DNA of 25,433 nt from the NCBI GenBank assembly GCA_035553855.1, contig DATMJO010000061.1, positions 1 to 25,433 on the forward strand. The letters are read 5' to 3'. Numbering within the stretch: the first letter of the stretch is position 1; every line of letters begins with the position of its first letter. Under the pieces are notes generated by a model. That model was not told the DNA's origin, did no database searches, and worked only from the letters and a program-made list of their open reading frames with translations. The position numbers were made by a program, and so were the translations under genes. Positions 1-6,975 of the stretch are shown here, one piece after another. The stretch comes from JBBDYQ01 sp035553855. Lineage in GTDB: Bacteria; Actinomycetota; Thermoleophilia; Solirubrobacterales; Thermoleophilaceae.

Positions 1-238
1 CCTGCTCGAGGCCGCCCGAGCCGATCGACTCGAGCTCCTGCATGTCGGCCCCGGCACAGAACCCGCGGCCCTCGCCGGTCACGACGATCACCCGCACGTC
101 GCCGTCGGCCGCGCAGCCGGCCAGGTGGCCGAAGTACGCGCGCTCCATCTCGCCGGTCCAGGCGTTCAGGCGTTCCGGGCGGTTCAGGGTGAGGACGGCC
201 ACCCCGTCGCTCGTCTCGCGCTTGACGACCTCGCTCAT
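1..238 (-). CDS. Enoyl-CoA hydratase/isomerase (crotonase) family protein, N-terminal part only
   Basis: The first 79 codons of a gene that leaves the window at its left edge. The translation has the crotonase N-terminus: a short beta-strand region, then LTLNRPERLNAWT near residues 17-29, then VIVVTGEGRGFCAGADM near residues 50-66. The latter is the conserved stretch whose backbone amides form the first half of the acyl-CoA oxyanion hole. Family members hydrate or isomerise enoyl-CoA thioesters in fatty-acid or aromatic degradation; the C-terminal half carrying the catalytic acids is not visible, so the exact reaction cannot be assigned. The ATG at 238 overlaps the stop of the upstream VOC gene by four bases (ATGA), and a strong AGGAGG lies at 246-251 with a 7-nt spacer, so the start is well supported. 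The two genes are probably co-translated. Confidence 0.88.
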   Translation of the reverse strand, partial: MSEVVKRETSDGVAVLTLNRPERLNAWTGEMERAYFGHLAGCAADGDVRVIVVTGEGRGFCAGADMQELESIGSGGLEQ

Positions 239-939
239 GTCCGTGCCTCCTCGGTGATGGTGAACCTGACCCCGCCGATCTCGGTGGTGCCCGCGGGCCT
301 GCCCGGCAGCGCCACGGAGACCTCGACGAGCCCGCCGTCGGGCCCCTCGCGGAAGGCGACCGGAGCACCGTCCAGCTCGAGCGCGGGCCCGTCGGTGAGG
401 CCGACGCCCAAAACCTGCGCCCAGCGCCCGGCGACGGCCTCCGGGTCGGTGACCTCGATCACGGCGCCGGTGAGGCGTCCCTGCGCGCCCCGGCCCTCCC
501 GCTCGGTCCAGTCCGGGCCGCCCCAGCGCCAGGAGCCGGGCGGCTCGGCGCGGTCGAGCGAGACGATCGCCCCGCGCATGTCCGCCGGATGAAGATGGGT
601 TCCCGAGATGTCGGGCAGGTCGATCTGCCACACGACCCTGATGCCCGCCTCCCTCGCCCGTGCCCGCGCGGCCTCCAGGTCGTCGAGCTGGAAGATGACC
701 ATGTAGCCGGAGTCGCCGCCGCGCCGCTCGAGGTGCCTGCCCGCCGCCGTCCCCGGGAGAGTGGGGGTGACGACCTCGACGAAGCGGTCGCCGAGCGCGA
801 AGACCGCGTTCTCGAGGCCGAACTCGCGGACGCCGGGGTCGGCGAACGGCTCGCCCAGGCCGAGCGCCTCGCGGAGGGAGGCGGCGACGGGCGCGAGCTC
901 GCACGAGGCGAGGACGACCTGCCTGAGCCGGGCTGCCAT
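235..939 (-). CDS. VOC superfamily (glyoxalase-like) protein
   Basis: 234 aa, soluble. It reads as two vicinal-oxygen-chelate halves. Residues about 4-120 run from RLRQVVLASCEL through a hydrophobic GYMVIFQLDDLEAARARA segment, and a second half from about residue 130 contains GAVIEVTDPEAVAGRWAQVLG. The motif GTHLHPADMRGAIVSLDRA around residues 113-131 is typical of glyoxalase-like proteins and supplies histidines that could bind metal. Known VOC members include glyoxalase I, methylmalonyl-CoA epimerase and extradiol dioxygenases; nothing here fixes the substrate. The gene overlaps the following crotonase by four bases, so a role in acyl-CoA or aromatic catabolism is a reasonable inference. 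It is divergent from the PabB-PabC gene, with only about 40 bases between starts. No clear Shine-Dalgarno precedes the ATG. Confidence 0.8.
   Translation of the reverse strand: MAARLRQVVLASCELAPVAASLREALGLGEPFADPGVREFGLENAVFALGDRFVEVVTPTLPGTAAGRHLERRGGDSGYMVIFQLDDLEAARARAREAGIRVVWQIDLPDISGTHLHPADMRGAIVSLDRAEPPGSWRWGGPDWTEREGRGAQGRLTGAVIEVTDPEAVAGRWAQVLGVGLTDGPALELDGAPVAFREGPDGGLVEVSVALPGRPAGTTEIGGVRFTITEEART
246..251 (-). promoter_or_regulatory. Shine-Dalgarno AGGAGG for the crotonase gene
   Basis: AGGAGG on the minus strand, 7 nt before the ATG at 238 and inside the 3' end of the VOC gene. It is a full match to the anti-Shine-Dalgarno core and fixes the start of the downstream gene. Confidence 0.75.
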
Positions 940-981
940 GCGCCTATCCCATCAGGTCGCGGGGCTGCGAAGCTCTGGGAG

Positions 982-2997
982 GTGCTCCACGAGGCCCGCC
1001 CGCTGCGCGTCCCGCTCGCCGCCCGGCCGACGCCGGGGGCCGTGCTGCGCTCGCTGCGCGACAACCAGCGGCCCTTCGCGCTGGTGGGCGCCTGGTTCGG
1101 CGCCTCGGCCGTGGTCGGCTCCGACCCCGTGAGGGTGGCGGTCGAGGGCGAGGACCCGCTCGCGCTGCTGAACGCGCTGCCGGAAGCGGCCGGGCCGGAC
1201 GCCGCCTTCGTCGGCGGCGGGCTCGTCGGCTATCTCGGCTACGAGCTCCGGGGCCGAATCGAGCCGGGCTGGCCGGCGCCGCCCCGGCCGCTCCCTCTGC
1301 CGGAGTCAGCCCTCTGCCTCTACGACAACGTCCTTCGCCGGGACCGCGCCGGGCGCTGGTGGTTCGAGGCGCTCGTGACGCCGGAGAGGGAGCGCGCGAT
1401 CGAGGAGCGCGTCGAGACGCTGCGCGCACGGCTCGCCGACCCGCCTCCCGCACGCGAGGCGCGCACGCGCGGCTGGTCGCAGACGCCGGGCATCGCGGGC
1501 CACGCGCGTGCGGTCGCCGCCTGCGTCGAGCGCATCCACGCGGGCGACCTCTACCAGGCGAATCTCACGCTGCGGCTGGAGGCCGGGATCGACGGCGACC
1601 CGCTCGACCTCTTCGCCGCGGCGAACGCCGCGCTGCCCACCGACCGCGCGGCCTATCTCTCGGGCCCGTGGGGCGCGCTCGTGAGCCTCTCGCCGGAGCT
1701 GTTCCTGGAGCGCCGCGGCCGGACCGTGCGCAGCGCGCCGATCAAGGGCACGCGCCCGCGGCCGATCGGCGCCGCCGGGGACGCGGCCCGCACCGAGCTG
1801 GAGAGCTCGGCGAAGGACCGCGCCGAGAACGTGATGATCGTGGACCTCGTGCGCAACGACCTCGGCCGCGTCTGCGAGCCGGGCAGCATCGCCGTCGACG
1901 CGCTCGGCGAGGTCCGGCCGCACGCGGGCGTCTGGCACATGGTCTCGGAGGTCTCCGGGCGGCTTCGCGACGGCGTCGGCGACGGCGAGCTCGTGCGCGC
2001 AGCCTTTCCGCCCGGATCGGTGACGGGCGCGCCGAAGATCGCGGCGATGGGCGTGATCGCGGAGCTCGAGTCCACGGGCCGGGAGGCATACACGGGCAGC
2101 ATCGGGATGGCCTCGCCCGCCGCCGGCCTGGAGCTGTCGGTCGCCATCCGCACGCTGGAGGCGAGCGCCGGCCGCGCCTGGCTCGGCGTGGGGGGCGGAA
2201 TCGTGGCCGACAGCGACCCGGCCGCCGAGGCGCAGGAGGCGCTCGCGAAGGCGCGTCCCCTGCTGTCGGTGCTCGGGGGGCGCCCGCCGGAGGCCGTCAC
2301 GGAGGCGGCGGCCCCGCCCGCCCCCGCCCGGCGTGGGCCGGTGGCCTCCCCGAGGCCGGACCCGGCCCTGGGGGTGTTCGAGACGCTGCTCGTCGAGGAG
2401 GGGCGGCCGCGCCGGCTGGAGGTCCATCTGCGCCGTCTGCGCGCCTCGGTCCGCGACCTCTACGGTCTCGATCTCCCGGCCGATCTCGCCGGTCGCGCGG
2501 CGGCCGCGGCGCTCGAGGGCCCGGACCCGGGGCGCATGCGCATCCTCGCGGTCCCTGCTGCCGGCGGGCTGGACACCCACGTCGAGACATCCGAGGCTCG
2601 CGAGGGGCCGCAGGTGCTGGAGCCGGTCGTCGTCCCCGGCGGCCTCGGCGCGCACAAGTGGCTCGACCGCCGTCTCGCCGAGGCGCTCGAGCGCGCCTGC
2701 GCCCCCGCCCTGCCCCTGATCGTGGATCTCGACGGCCTCGTGCTCGAGGCCTCGCGCGCCAACCTGTTCGCCGCGATCGGCGACCGCCTCGTCACGCCGC
2801 CCGCCGACGGCCGCATCCTGGCGGGTACGGCCCGCGCCCGGATCGTCGCGGAGCGGGACGTCCTCGTGCGGCCGCTGCGGCTGGCTGAGCTCGCCGGCGC
2901 GGGAGCGCTGTATGTGTCGAGCGCCCTCCGCGGTCTCGCGCCGGTCACGCTCGGGCTGAGGCGCGCGCCGCTGCCGGTCCCCGCCCTCGCCCGCTGA
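982..2997 (+). CDS. pabBC: Aminodeoxychorismate synthase component I fused to 4-amino-4-deoxychorismate lyase (PabB-PabC)
   Basis: 671 aa from a GTG start. Residues about 1-150 are the anthranilate-synthase component I N-terminal domain. Residues about 165-425 are the chorismate-binding domain, with PIKGTRPR (K255), ENVMIVDLVRNDLGR, HMVSEVSG and FPPGSVTGAPK. The Lys in PIKGT is the PabB signature and distinguishes it from TrpE (PIAGT). A Pro/Ala linker leads to a class IV aminotransferase fold (about 455-671) with GVFETLLVE, GLGAHKWLDR (K559, the likely PLP lysine) and EASRANLFA. The N half makes aminodeoxychorismate with a PabA glutaminase not in this window; the C half releases pyruvate to give p-aminobenzoate for folate. 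The start is uncertain: the frame is open far upstream as a shadow of the VOC gene, but the homologous sequence begins at about LHEARPLRVPL, and GTG 982 is the only standard start nearby. Confidence 0.92.
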   Translation: MLHEARPLRVPLAARPTPGAVLRSLRDNQRPFALVGAWFGASAVVGSDPVRVAVEGEDPLALLNALPEAAGPDAAFVGGGLVGYLGYELRGRIEPGWPAPPRPLPLPESALCLYDNVLRRDRAGRWWFEALVTPERERAIEERVETLRARLADPPPAREARTRGWSQTPGIAGHARAVAACVERIHAGDLYQANLTLRLEAGIDGDPLDLFAAANAALPTDRAAYLSGPWGALVSLSPELFLERRGRTVRSAPIKGTRPRPIGAAGDAARTELESSAKDRAENVMIVDLVRNDLGRVCEPGSIAVDALGEVRPHAGVWHMVSEVSGRLRDGVGDGELVRAAFPPGSVTGAPKIAAMGVIAELESTGREAYTGSIGMASPAAGLELSVAIRTLEASAGRAWLGVGGGIVADSDPAAEAQEALAKARPLLSVLGGRPPEAVTEAAAPPAPARRGPVASPRPDPALGVFETLLVEEGRPRRLEVHLRRLRASVRDLYGLDLPADLAGRAAAAALEGPDPGRMRILAVPAAGGLDTHVETSEAREGPQVLEPVVVPGGLGAHKWLDRRLAEALERACAPALPLIVDLDGLVLEASRANLFAAIGDRLVTPPADGRILAGTARARIVAERDVLVRPLRLAELAGAGALYVSSALRGLAPVTLGLRRAPLPVPALAR

Positions 2998-3007
2998 GTC
3001 CCCCGGA

Positions 3008-3013
3008 TAGGGT
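3008..3013 (+). promoter_or_regulatory. Putative -10 element (TAGGGT) for the MFS gene
   Basis: TAGGGT fits TAnnnT and ends 7 nt before the GTG at 3021, where transcription would begin at or next to the start codon. It is one of six such hexamers at gene starts in the window. It favours GTG 3021 over GTG 3012, because 3012 lies inside the hexamer. No convincing -35 box is visible. Confidence 0.45.
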
Positions 3014-3020
3014 GCCCGGC

Positions 3021-4610
3021 GTGCCGGAGGCGCGAGTCAACCCGCCCGCCGAGGAGCTCCACGCCCGCCGCTGGCCGATCTTCGGCGTGACCATGATCGG
3101 GCTGTTCATGGCGCTGATCGACGTCACGATCGTGAACATCTCGATCCCCGAGTTGCAGCGGGACCTCGAGGCGCCCGTCGGCGACGTGTCGTGGGTGCTG
3201 AACGCCTACAACATCACCTTCGCCGTGCTGCTCGTCGGGATGGGGCGGCTCGCCGACCAGTTCGGGAGGCGCCGCTTCTTCCTGATCGGGATGGGCATCT
3301 TCACCCTGGGGTCGCTGCTGTGCTCGCTCGCGCCGAGCATCGAGGCGCTGGTCTCCTTCCGGGTCGTGCAGGCCGTCGGCGCCGGGGTGCTCGCCCCGCT
3401 CGCGCTCGCCACGACGACGCTCGTCTTCCCGCCGCACCAGCGCGGCCTCGGGCTCGCGATGATGGCGCTGGTGGCGAACATCGCCGGGGCGCTCGGCCCT
3501 CCGCTCGGCGGAATCCTGATCGAGTTCGCGAGCTGGCACTGGATCTTCGCGATCAACGTCCCGATCGGGATCGCCGGGATGCTCCTGGCGCTGCGGGTGA
3601 TGCCCGAGACCTACGACCTCTCCTCGTCGCGCCGCGTCGACTGGCTCGGCATGGCGCTGCTCGCCGCCGCCGCGTTCGCGCTCACCTACGGCCTGGTCGA
3701 GGCGAACGAGCGCGGCTGGGGGTCGCCGCTCATCGTCGGCCTCCTTGGCGGCTCCGCCCTTCTCGCGGGCCTGTTCGCCCTGTCGCAGCGCTACGGGCGC
3801 GCCCCGATGGTCACGTCCGCGCTCGTCCGCAACGGCCAGTTCATGGGCGCCAACGCGACGATGCTGCTGCTCGCGATGGCCGTCATGGGGATGCTCTTCC
3901 TCGCGGTGCTCGCGTTCGTGACGCTCTGGGACTACTCGGAGCTCGAGGCGGCGCTCGCGCTTCTGCCCGTCCCGCTGAGCGCCGCGGTCGTGGCGCCGAT
4001 CGTCGCCCGCCGGGCGGACAGCGTCCCGCCGCGGCGGATGGGGGTCGCCGCGCTCGTGCTGCTCGCCGCGGGACTCCTCTGGCTCTCGTCGCTTCCCGCG
4101 GAGCCGAGCTACGGGAGCGTCATCGGGCCGCTGCTCGTCGCGGGCATCGGAATGGGGATCGGCTGGCCCGCGGTGAACGTGGGGGCGATGGGCTCGATAG
4201 CCGGGCAGGAGCTCGGGCTCGGGTCGGGCATCGTGAACATGGCGCGGCAGGTGGGCTTCACGATCGGCGTGGCCGTGCTCGTGGCCGTCTTCACCGGGGT
4301 GCTCGACGGCCGCCGCGAGCAGGTGCGGGCCGAGGCGACGCGCATCGCCTCCGCGGCGGGCGTGCGGGGCGAGGAGCTGCGGCGGTTGGTGGATCGCGCG
4401 ACGGCGCCGCCCCGCGACGGCCGGGCGGCGGCGCCCGTCGGGGAGCTGGAGCGCCGCGTCGCCTCCGCGGCGTCGGAGGCCCGGCGGGATGCCTTCGCGG
4501 CCGGCTTCCGCGTCGCGGCCCTGGCGGCGCTTTTGGGGGCTCCGTTCGCGCTCTCGATGCGGCGGCGGCCGTCCGAGGCGCGAGCCGCCCCGGCGCTCGC
4601 GGCGCAATAG
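3021..4610 (+). CDS. MFS multidrug-type exporter, DHA2 (EmrB/QacA) family, 14 TM helices
   Basis: 529 aa integral membrane protein. After a charged N-terminus, TM1 is FGVTMIGLFMALIDVTIVN, with the D-V-T-I-V-N signature of drug:H+ antiporter-2 proteins. Loop 2-3 holds motif A (GRLADQFGRRR), and TM5 carries the motif C-like stretch ALGPPLGGIL. About fourteen hydrophobic segments span residues 20-520, with a long charged cytoplasmic or extracytoplasmic stretch near residues 430-490, before the last helix. The family exports drugs, dyes or metabolites using proton motive force; the substrate cannot be read from sequence. The start is either GTG 3012 (532 aa) or GTG 3021; a TAGGGT hexamer 7 nt upstream supports 3021. 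The gene lies 23 nt after PabB-PabC. Its TAG stop forms part of the next putative promoter hexamer. Confidence 0.9.
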   Translation: MPEARVNPPAEELHARRWPIFGVTMIGLFMALIDVTIVNISIPELQRDLEAPVGDVSWVLNAYNITFAVLLVGMGRLADQFGRRRFFLIGMGIFTLGSLLCSLAPSIEALVSFRVVQAVGAGVLAPLALATTTLVFPPHQRGLGLAMMALVANIAGALGPPLGGILIEFASWHWIFAINVPIGIAGMLLALRVMPETYDLSSSRRVDWLGMALLAAAAFALTYGLVEANERGWGSPLIVGLLGGSALLAGLFALSQRYGRAPMVTSALVRNGQFMGANATMLLLAMAVMGMLFLAVLAFVTLWDYSELEAALALLPVPLSAAVVAPIVARRADSVPPRRMGVAALVLLAAGLLWLSSLPAEPSYGSVIGPLLVAGIGMGIGWPAVNVGAMGSIAGQELGLGSGIVNMARQVGFTIGVAVLVAVFTGVLDGRREQVRAEATRIASAAGVRGEELRRLVDRATAPPRDGRAAAPVGELERRVASAASEARRDAFAAGFRVAALAALLGAPFALSMRRRPSEARAAPALAAQ

Positions 4611-4613
4611 GAT
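4608..4613 (+). promoter_or_regulatory. Putative -10 element (TAGGAT) for the methyltransferase gene
   Basis: TAGGAT ends 6 nt before the ATG at 4620, and no Shine-Dalgarno lies between. Its first three bases are the TAG stop of the MFS gene, so chance is harder to exclude here than at the other sites. It fits the leaderless pattern seen elsewhere in the window. Confidence 0.4.
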
Positions 4614-4619
4614 CGCCGC

Positions 4620-5405
4620 ATGGACCTGGATCAGATGAAGGCCGGGGCGAAGATGCTCTGGAGCCAGGGCGAGTACCGCAGGATCGCGGAGCTGCTCGAG
4701 CCCGCCGCCTCGGCGCTGGTGGACGGTTGCGCGATCTCCGCCGGCCAGGAGGTGCTGGACGTGGCGGCAGGCGACGGCAACGTGGCGCTGGCCGCGGCCC
4801 GCGAGGGCGCCGCCGTGGTCGCGACGGACCTCTCGCCGTTGATGGTCGAGAACGGACGCGCTCGCACCGAGGCCGAGGGCTATGACATCGAGTGGAGCGA
4901 GGCCGACGCCGAGAGCCTGCCGTTCGAGGACGACCGCTTCGAATGCGCGGTCTCGTGCTTCGGCGCTGTCTTCGCCCCGCGCCCGGAGGTGGTCGCGCAG
5001 GAGCTCTTCCGGGTCGTGCGCCCGGGCAACACCGTCGGCTTCACGTCGTGGACCCCGGCGAGCTGGCCGGGACGGATGTTCGACCTGATGGGCCGCTACC
5101 TGCCGCGGCCCGAGGGCGTTCCAAGCCCCAACGACTGGGGGGTCGAGGAGATCGCCCGCGAGCGCCTGTCGCCGCACGCGGCGACGGTCGAGATCGAGCA
5201 GCGCTCTCTGCGCTGGGAGTTCGACTCGGTCGACGACATGCTCGACCTCTTCGACCGCGCCGCCCCGCCCCAGGTGCTCGCGCAGCAGGCTCTCGGCGAG
5301 CGCTACGCCGACGCGCGGGCGGAGATGCGCGAGTTCGTGCCGGACGAGCGCCCGCTGGTGGTCGAGCCCGAGTACCTGCTGGTCGTCGCGCGCCGCCGCG
5401 GTTGA
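4620..5405 (+). CDS. Class I SAM-dependent methyltransferase (UbiE/COQ5-like)
   Basis: 261 aa, soluble. SAM-binding motif I is VLDVAAGDGNVALAAA (about residues 44-59). The acidic end of strand 2 is VVATDLSPLMVE (about 66-77), motif II is ADAESLPFEDDRFECAVS (about 98-115), and the motif III-like segment is ELFRVVRPGNTVGFTSW. This is the UbiE/Methyltransf_11 pattern. The substrate is unknown; relatives methylate quinones, lipids or small molecules. The ATG at 4620 lies 9 nt after the MFS stop with TAGGAT just before it. The TGA stop overlaps the TTG start of truA, so the two are likely translated together, but no functional link with truA is known. Confidence 0.87.
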   Translation: MDLDQMKAGAKMLWSQGEYRRIAELLEPAASALVDGCAISAGQEVLDVAAGDGNVALAAAREGAAVVATDLSPLMVENGRARTEAEGYDIEWSEADAESLPFEDDRFECAVSCFGAVFAPRPEVVAQELFRVVRPGNTVGFTSWTPASWPGRMFDLMGRYLPRPEGVPSPNDWGVEEIARERLSPHAATVEIEQRSLRWEFDSVDDMLDLFDRAAPPQVLAQQALGERYADARAEMREFVPDERPLVVEPEYLLVVARRRG

Positions 5406-6118
5406 CCGCCCGCCTCAAGCTCGAGTACGACGGCGGCGCCTTCAGCGGCTGGGCGGCGCAGCCCGGCTTCCGCACTGTCCAGGGCACCGTCGAGGAGGCG
5501 CTGCGGACGATCCTCCAGCGGCCCGTCCGCCTGACCGTCGCCGGGCGCACCGACACGGGAGTGCACGCCCGCGGGCAGGTGGCCAGCCACGAGGGGCCGC
5601 CCGCCCCGGTGCGCTCGCTCAACTCCCTGCTGCCCCATGACGTGCGCGTGGTGGCGAGCGAGGAGGCCCCCCCGGGCTTCGACGCCCGCCGCGACGCCCT
5701 CGGCCGCACCTACCGCTACCGCCTCCACCTGCGCGAGGCGGCGAGCCCGTTCGAGCACGGGCGCGCGCTGCACGTGCGCCCTCCGCTCGACCGCGCCCCG
5801 CTCGACGCCTGCGCCGCCGTGGTGCTCGGCACGCACGACTTCACCGCCTTCACCCCGACCCAGACCGACCACGTCCGCCTGGAGCGCGTCGTCGCCCGAT
5901 CCGAGTGGCTGGAGGATGGCGAGTTCCTCGACTACTGGATCGAGGCCGACGCCTTCATGCGGCGGATGGTCCGCACGCTCGTCGGCACGATGCTGGACGT
6001 CGCCGGGGGCCGGATCCCCATCGGGGAGTTCCGCGGCCTCCTCGCGGGGCGCACCCGTCCCGAGGCGGGGGAGACCGCGCCGGCGCACGGCCTCTATCTC
6101 GAGTCCGTCAGGTACTGA
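5402..6118 (+). CDS. truA: tRNA pseudouridine(38-40) synthase TruA
   Basis: 238 aa, slightly short for the family. It isomerises uridines 38-40 in the anticodon stem-loop of many tRNAs. Visible signatures are LKLEYDGGAFSGWAAQP at the N-terminus, VAGRTDTGVHARGQVA containing the catalytic aspartate D51, YRYRLHLR near residue 100, and FMRRMVRTLVGTMLDVAGGRI near the C-terminus. The start is a TTG whose last two bases open the TGA stop of the methyltransferase (TTGA overlap); it places the first conserved strand at residues 3-8 as expected. The frame is open upstream, but that part is a shadow of the methyltransferase gene. It is not next to ribosomal protein genes, where truA often lies. Confidence 0.95.
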   Translation: MTARLKLEYDGGAFSGWAAQPGFRTVQGTVEEALRTILQRPVRLTVAGRTDTGVHARGQVASHEGPPAPVRSLNSLLPHDVRVVASEEAPPGFDARRDALGRTYRYRLHLREAASPFEHGRALHVRPPLDRAPLDACAAVVLGTHDFTAFTPTQTDHVRLERVVARSEWLEDGEFLDYWIEADAFMRRMVRTLVGTMLDVAGGRIPIGEFRGLLAGRTRPEAGETAPAHGLYLESVRY

Positions 6119-6147
6119 CCGGGGGCGAGGACTCAACCCTCGGCCCC

Positions 6148-6153
6148 TATCCT
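6148..6153 (+). promoter_or_regulatory. Putative -10 element (TATCCT) for surE
   Basis: TATCCT lies in the 44-nt gap between truA and surE and ends 9 nt before the surE ATG. No Shine-Dalgarno is present in the gap, so a very short leader or leaderless mRNA is suggested. Confidence 0.45.
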
Positions 6154-6162
6154 CATTGCGCC

Positions 6163-6975
6163 ATGAAGGTCCTCCTCACAAACGACGACGGCATCCACGC
6201 CTCCGGCCTTCATGCGCTGCGGCGGGCCCTGCTCGCCGTCCCCGGCGTCGAGCTGGCCGTGATCGCGCCGGACACGAACCGCTCGGCGACCGCCCGCAGC
6301 ATCACCACGCGCCGGCCGCTCTGGGTCGAGGAGTTCGAGTTCGACGACGGCACTTCGGGCTTTGCCACCGACGGCACCCCGGTCGACTGCGTGCGCTTCG
6401 CGGCGCTCGGGCTCGTCGAGTTCGTGCCCGAGCTGATCGTCTCCGGGATCAACCACGGCGCGAACCTGGGCGACGACATCACCTACTCCGGCACGGTCGC
6501 CGCCGCGCTCGAGGGCGTGATCCTCGGGGTCCCGGCGATCGCGGTGTCCCAGCAGTCGCAGAAGCGCGAGCTCGACTTCCGCCTCGGACCCGACTTCGAC
6601 TTCGGCGAGGCCGCGGCCTTCACCGCGCGGATCGTCGAGGAGCTCGAGGACGTTCCGATGCCGAAGGGCACGCTCCTGAACGTGAACTGCCCGGCGGGCG
6701 ACGCGAAGGGAGCCGCAGTATGCCGGCTCGGCAAGCGCATCTACCGCGACAAGCTGGAGCTTCAGGAGGAGGACGGCGGCCGGCGCCGCTACCGGATCTA
6801 CGGCGACGACCCCTCCTACCACCACGAGGACGGCACCGACTTCGCCGCGATCGCCGACGGGCTGATCGCGGTCACGCCGCTCCATTTCGACCTCACCGAC
6901 CAGGCCGGGATCGAGGCGCTCGGCGAGTTCGACCTCGAGCGGCTGGTGCGACCGGCGGCCCGCGAAGTGGAGTGA
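6163..6975 (+). CDS. surE: 5'/3'-nucleotidase SurE
   Basis: 270 aa. It opens directly with the family signature MKVLLTNDDGIHASGL, where N7, D8 and D9 begin the metal site. APDTNRSATARSIT (S41) and ELIVSGINHGANLGDD (N97) supply the remaining metal ligands known for SurE. GTPVDCVRFA and YSGTVAAALEG are also conserved. SurE proteins are Mg/Mn-dependent phosphatases acting on nucleoside 5'- and 3'-monophosphates and sometimes polyphosphate, in the cytoplasm. The ATG is fixed by the N-terminal motif. The stop overlaps the GTG of ligA by four bases (GTGA). Confidence 0.96.
   Translation: MKVLLTNDDGIHASGLHALRRALLAVPGVELAVIAPDTNRSATARSITTRRPLWVEEFEFDDGTSGFATDGTPVDCVRFAALGLVEFVPELIVSGINHGANLGDDITYSGTVAAALEGVILGVPAIAVSQQSQKRELDFRLGPDFDFGEAAAFTARIVEELEDVPMPKGTLLNVNCPAGDAKGAAVCRLGKRIYRDKLELQEEDGGRRRYRIYGDDPSYHHEDGTDFAAIADGLIAVTPLHFDLTDQAGIEALGEFDLERLVRPAAREVE

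Noticed and set aside
940..956. A GATAGG string just before the VOC ATG as a -10 box
   Set aside because: The only TAnnn hexamer there (TAGGCG) lacks the final T and ends 1 nt from the start codon, too close for a -10 element.
589..981. N-terminal extension of the PabB-PabC frame back to 589
   Set aside because: It is antisense to the well-supported VOC gene and lacks any PabB homology; homology begins only after about 982.
2460..5177. A 905-codon open frame on the minus strand
   Set aside because: It is antisense to the PabC, MFS and methyltransferase genes. It is full of His/Arg/Asp/Glu/Pro with no domain pattern, as expected from third-position GC bias.
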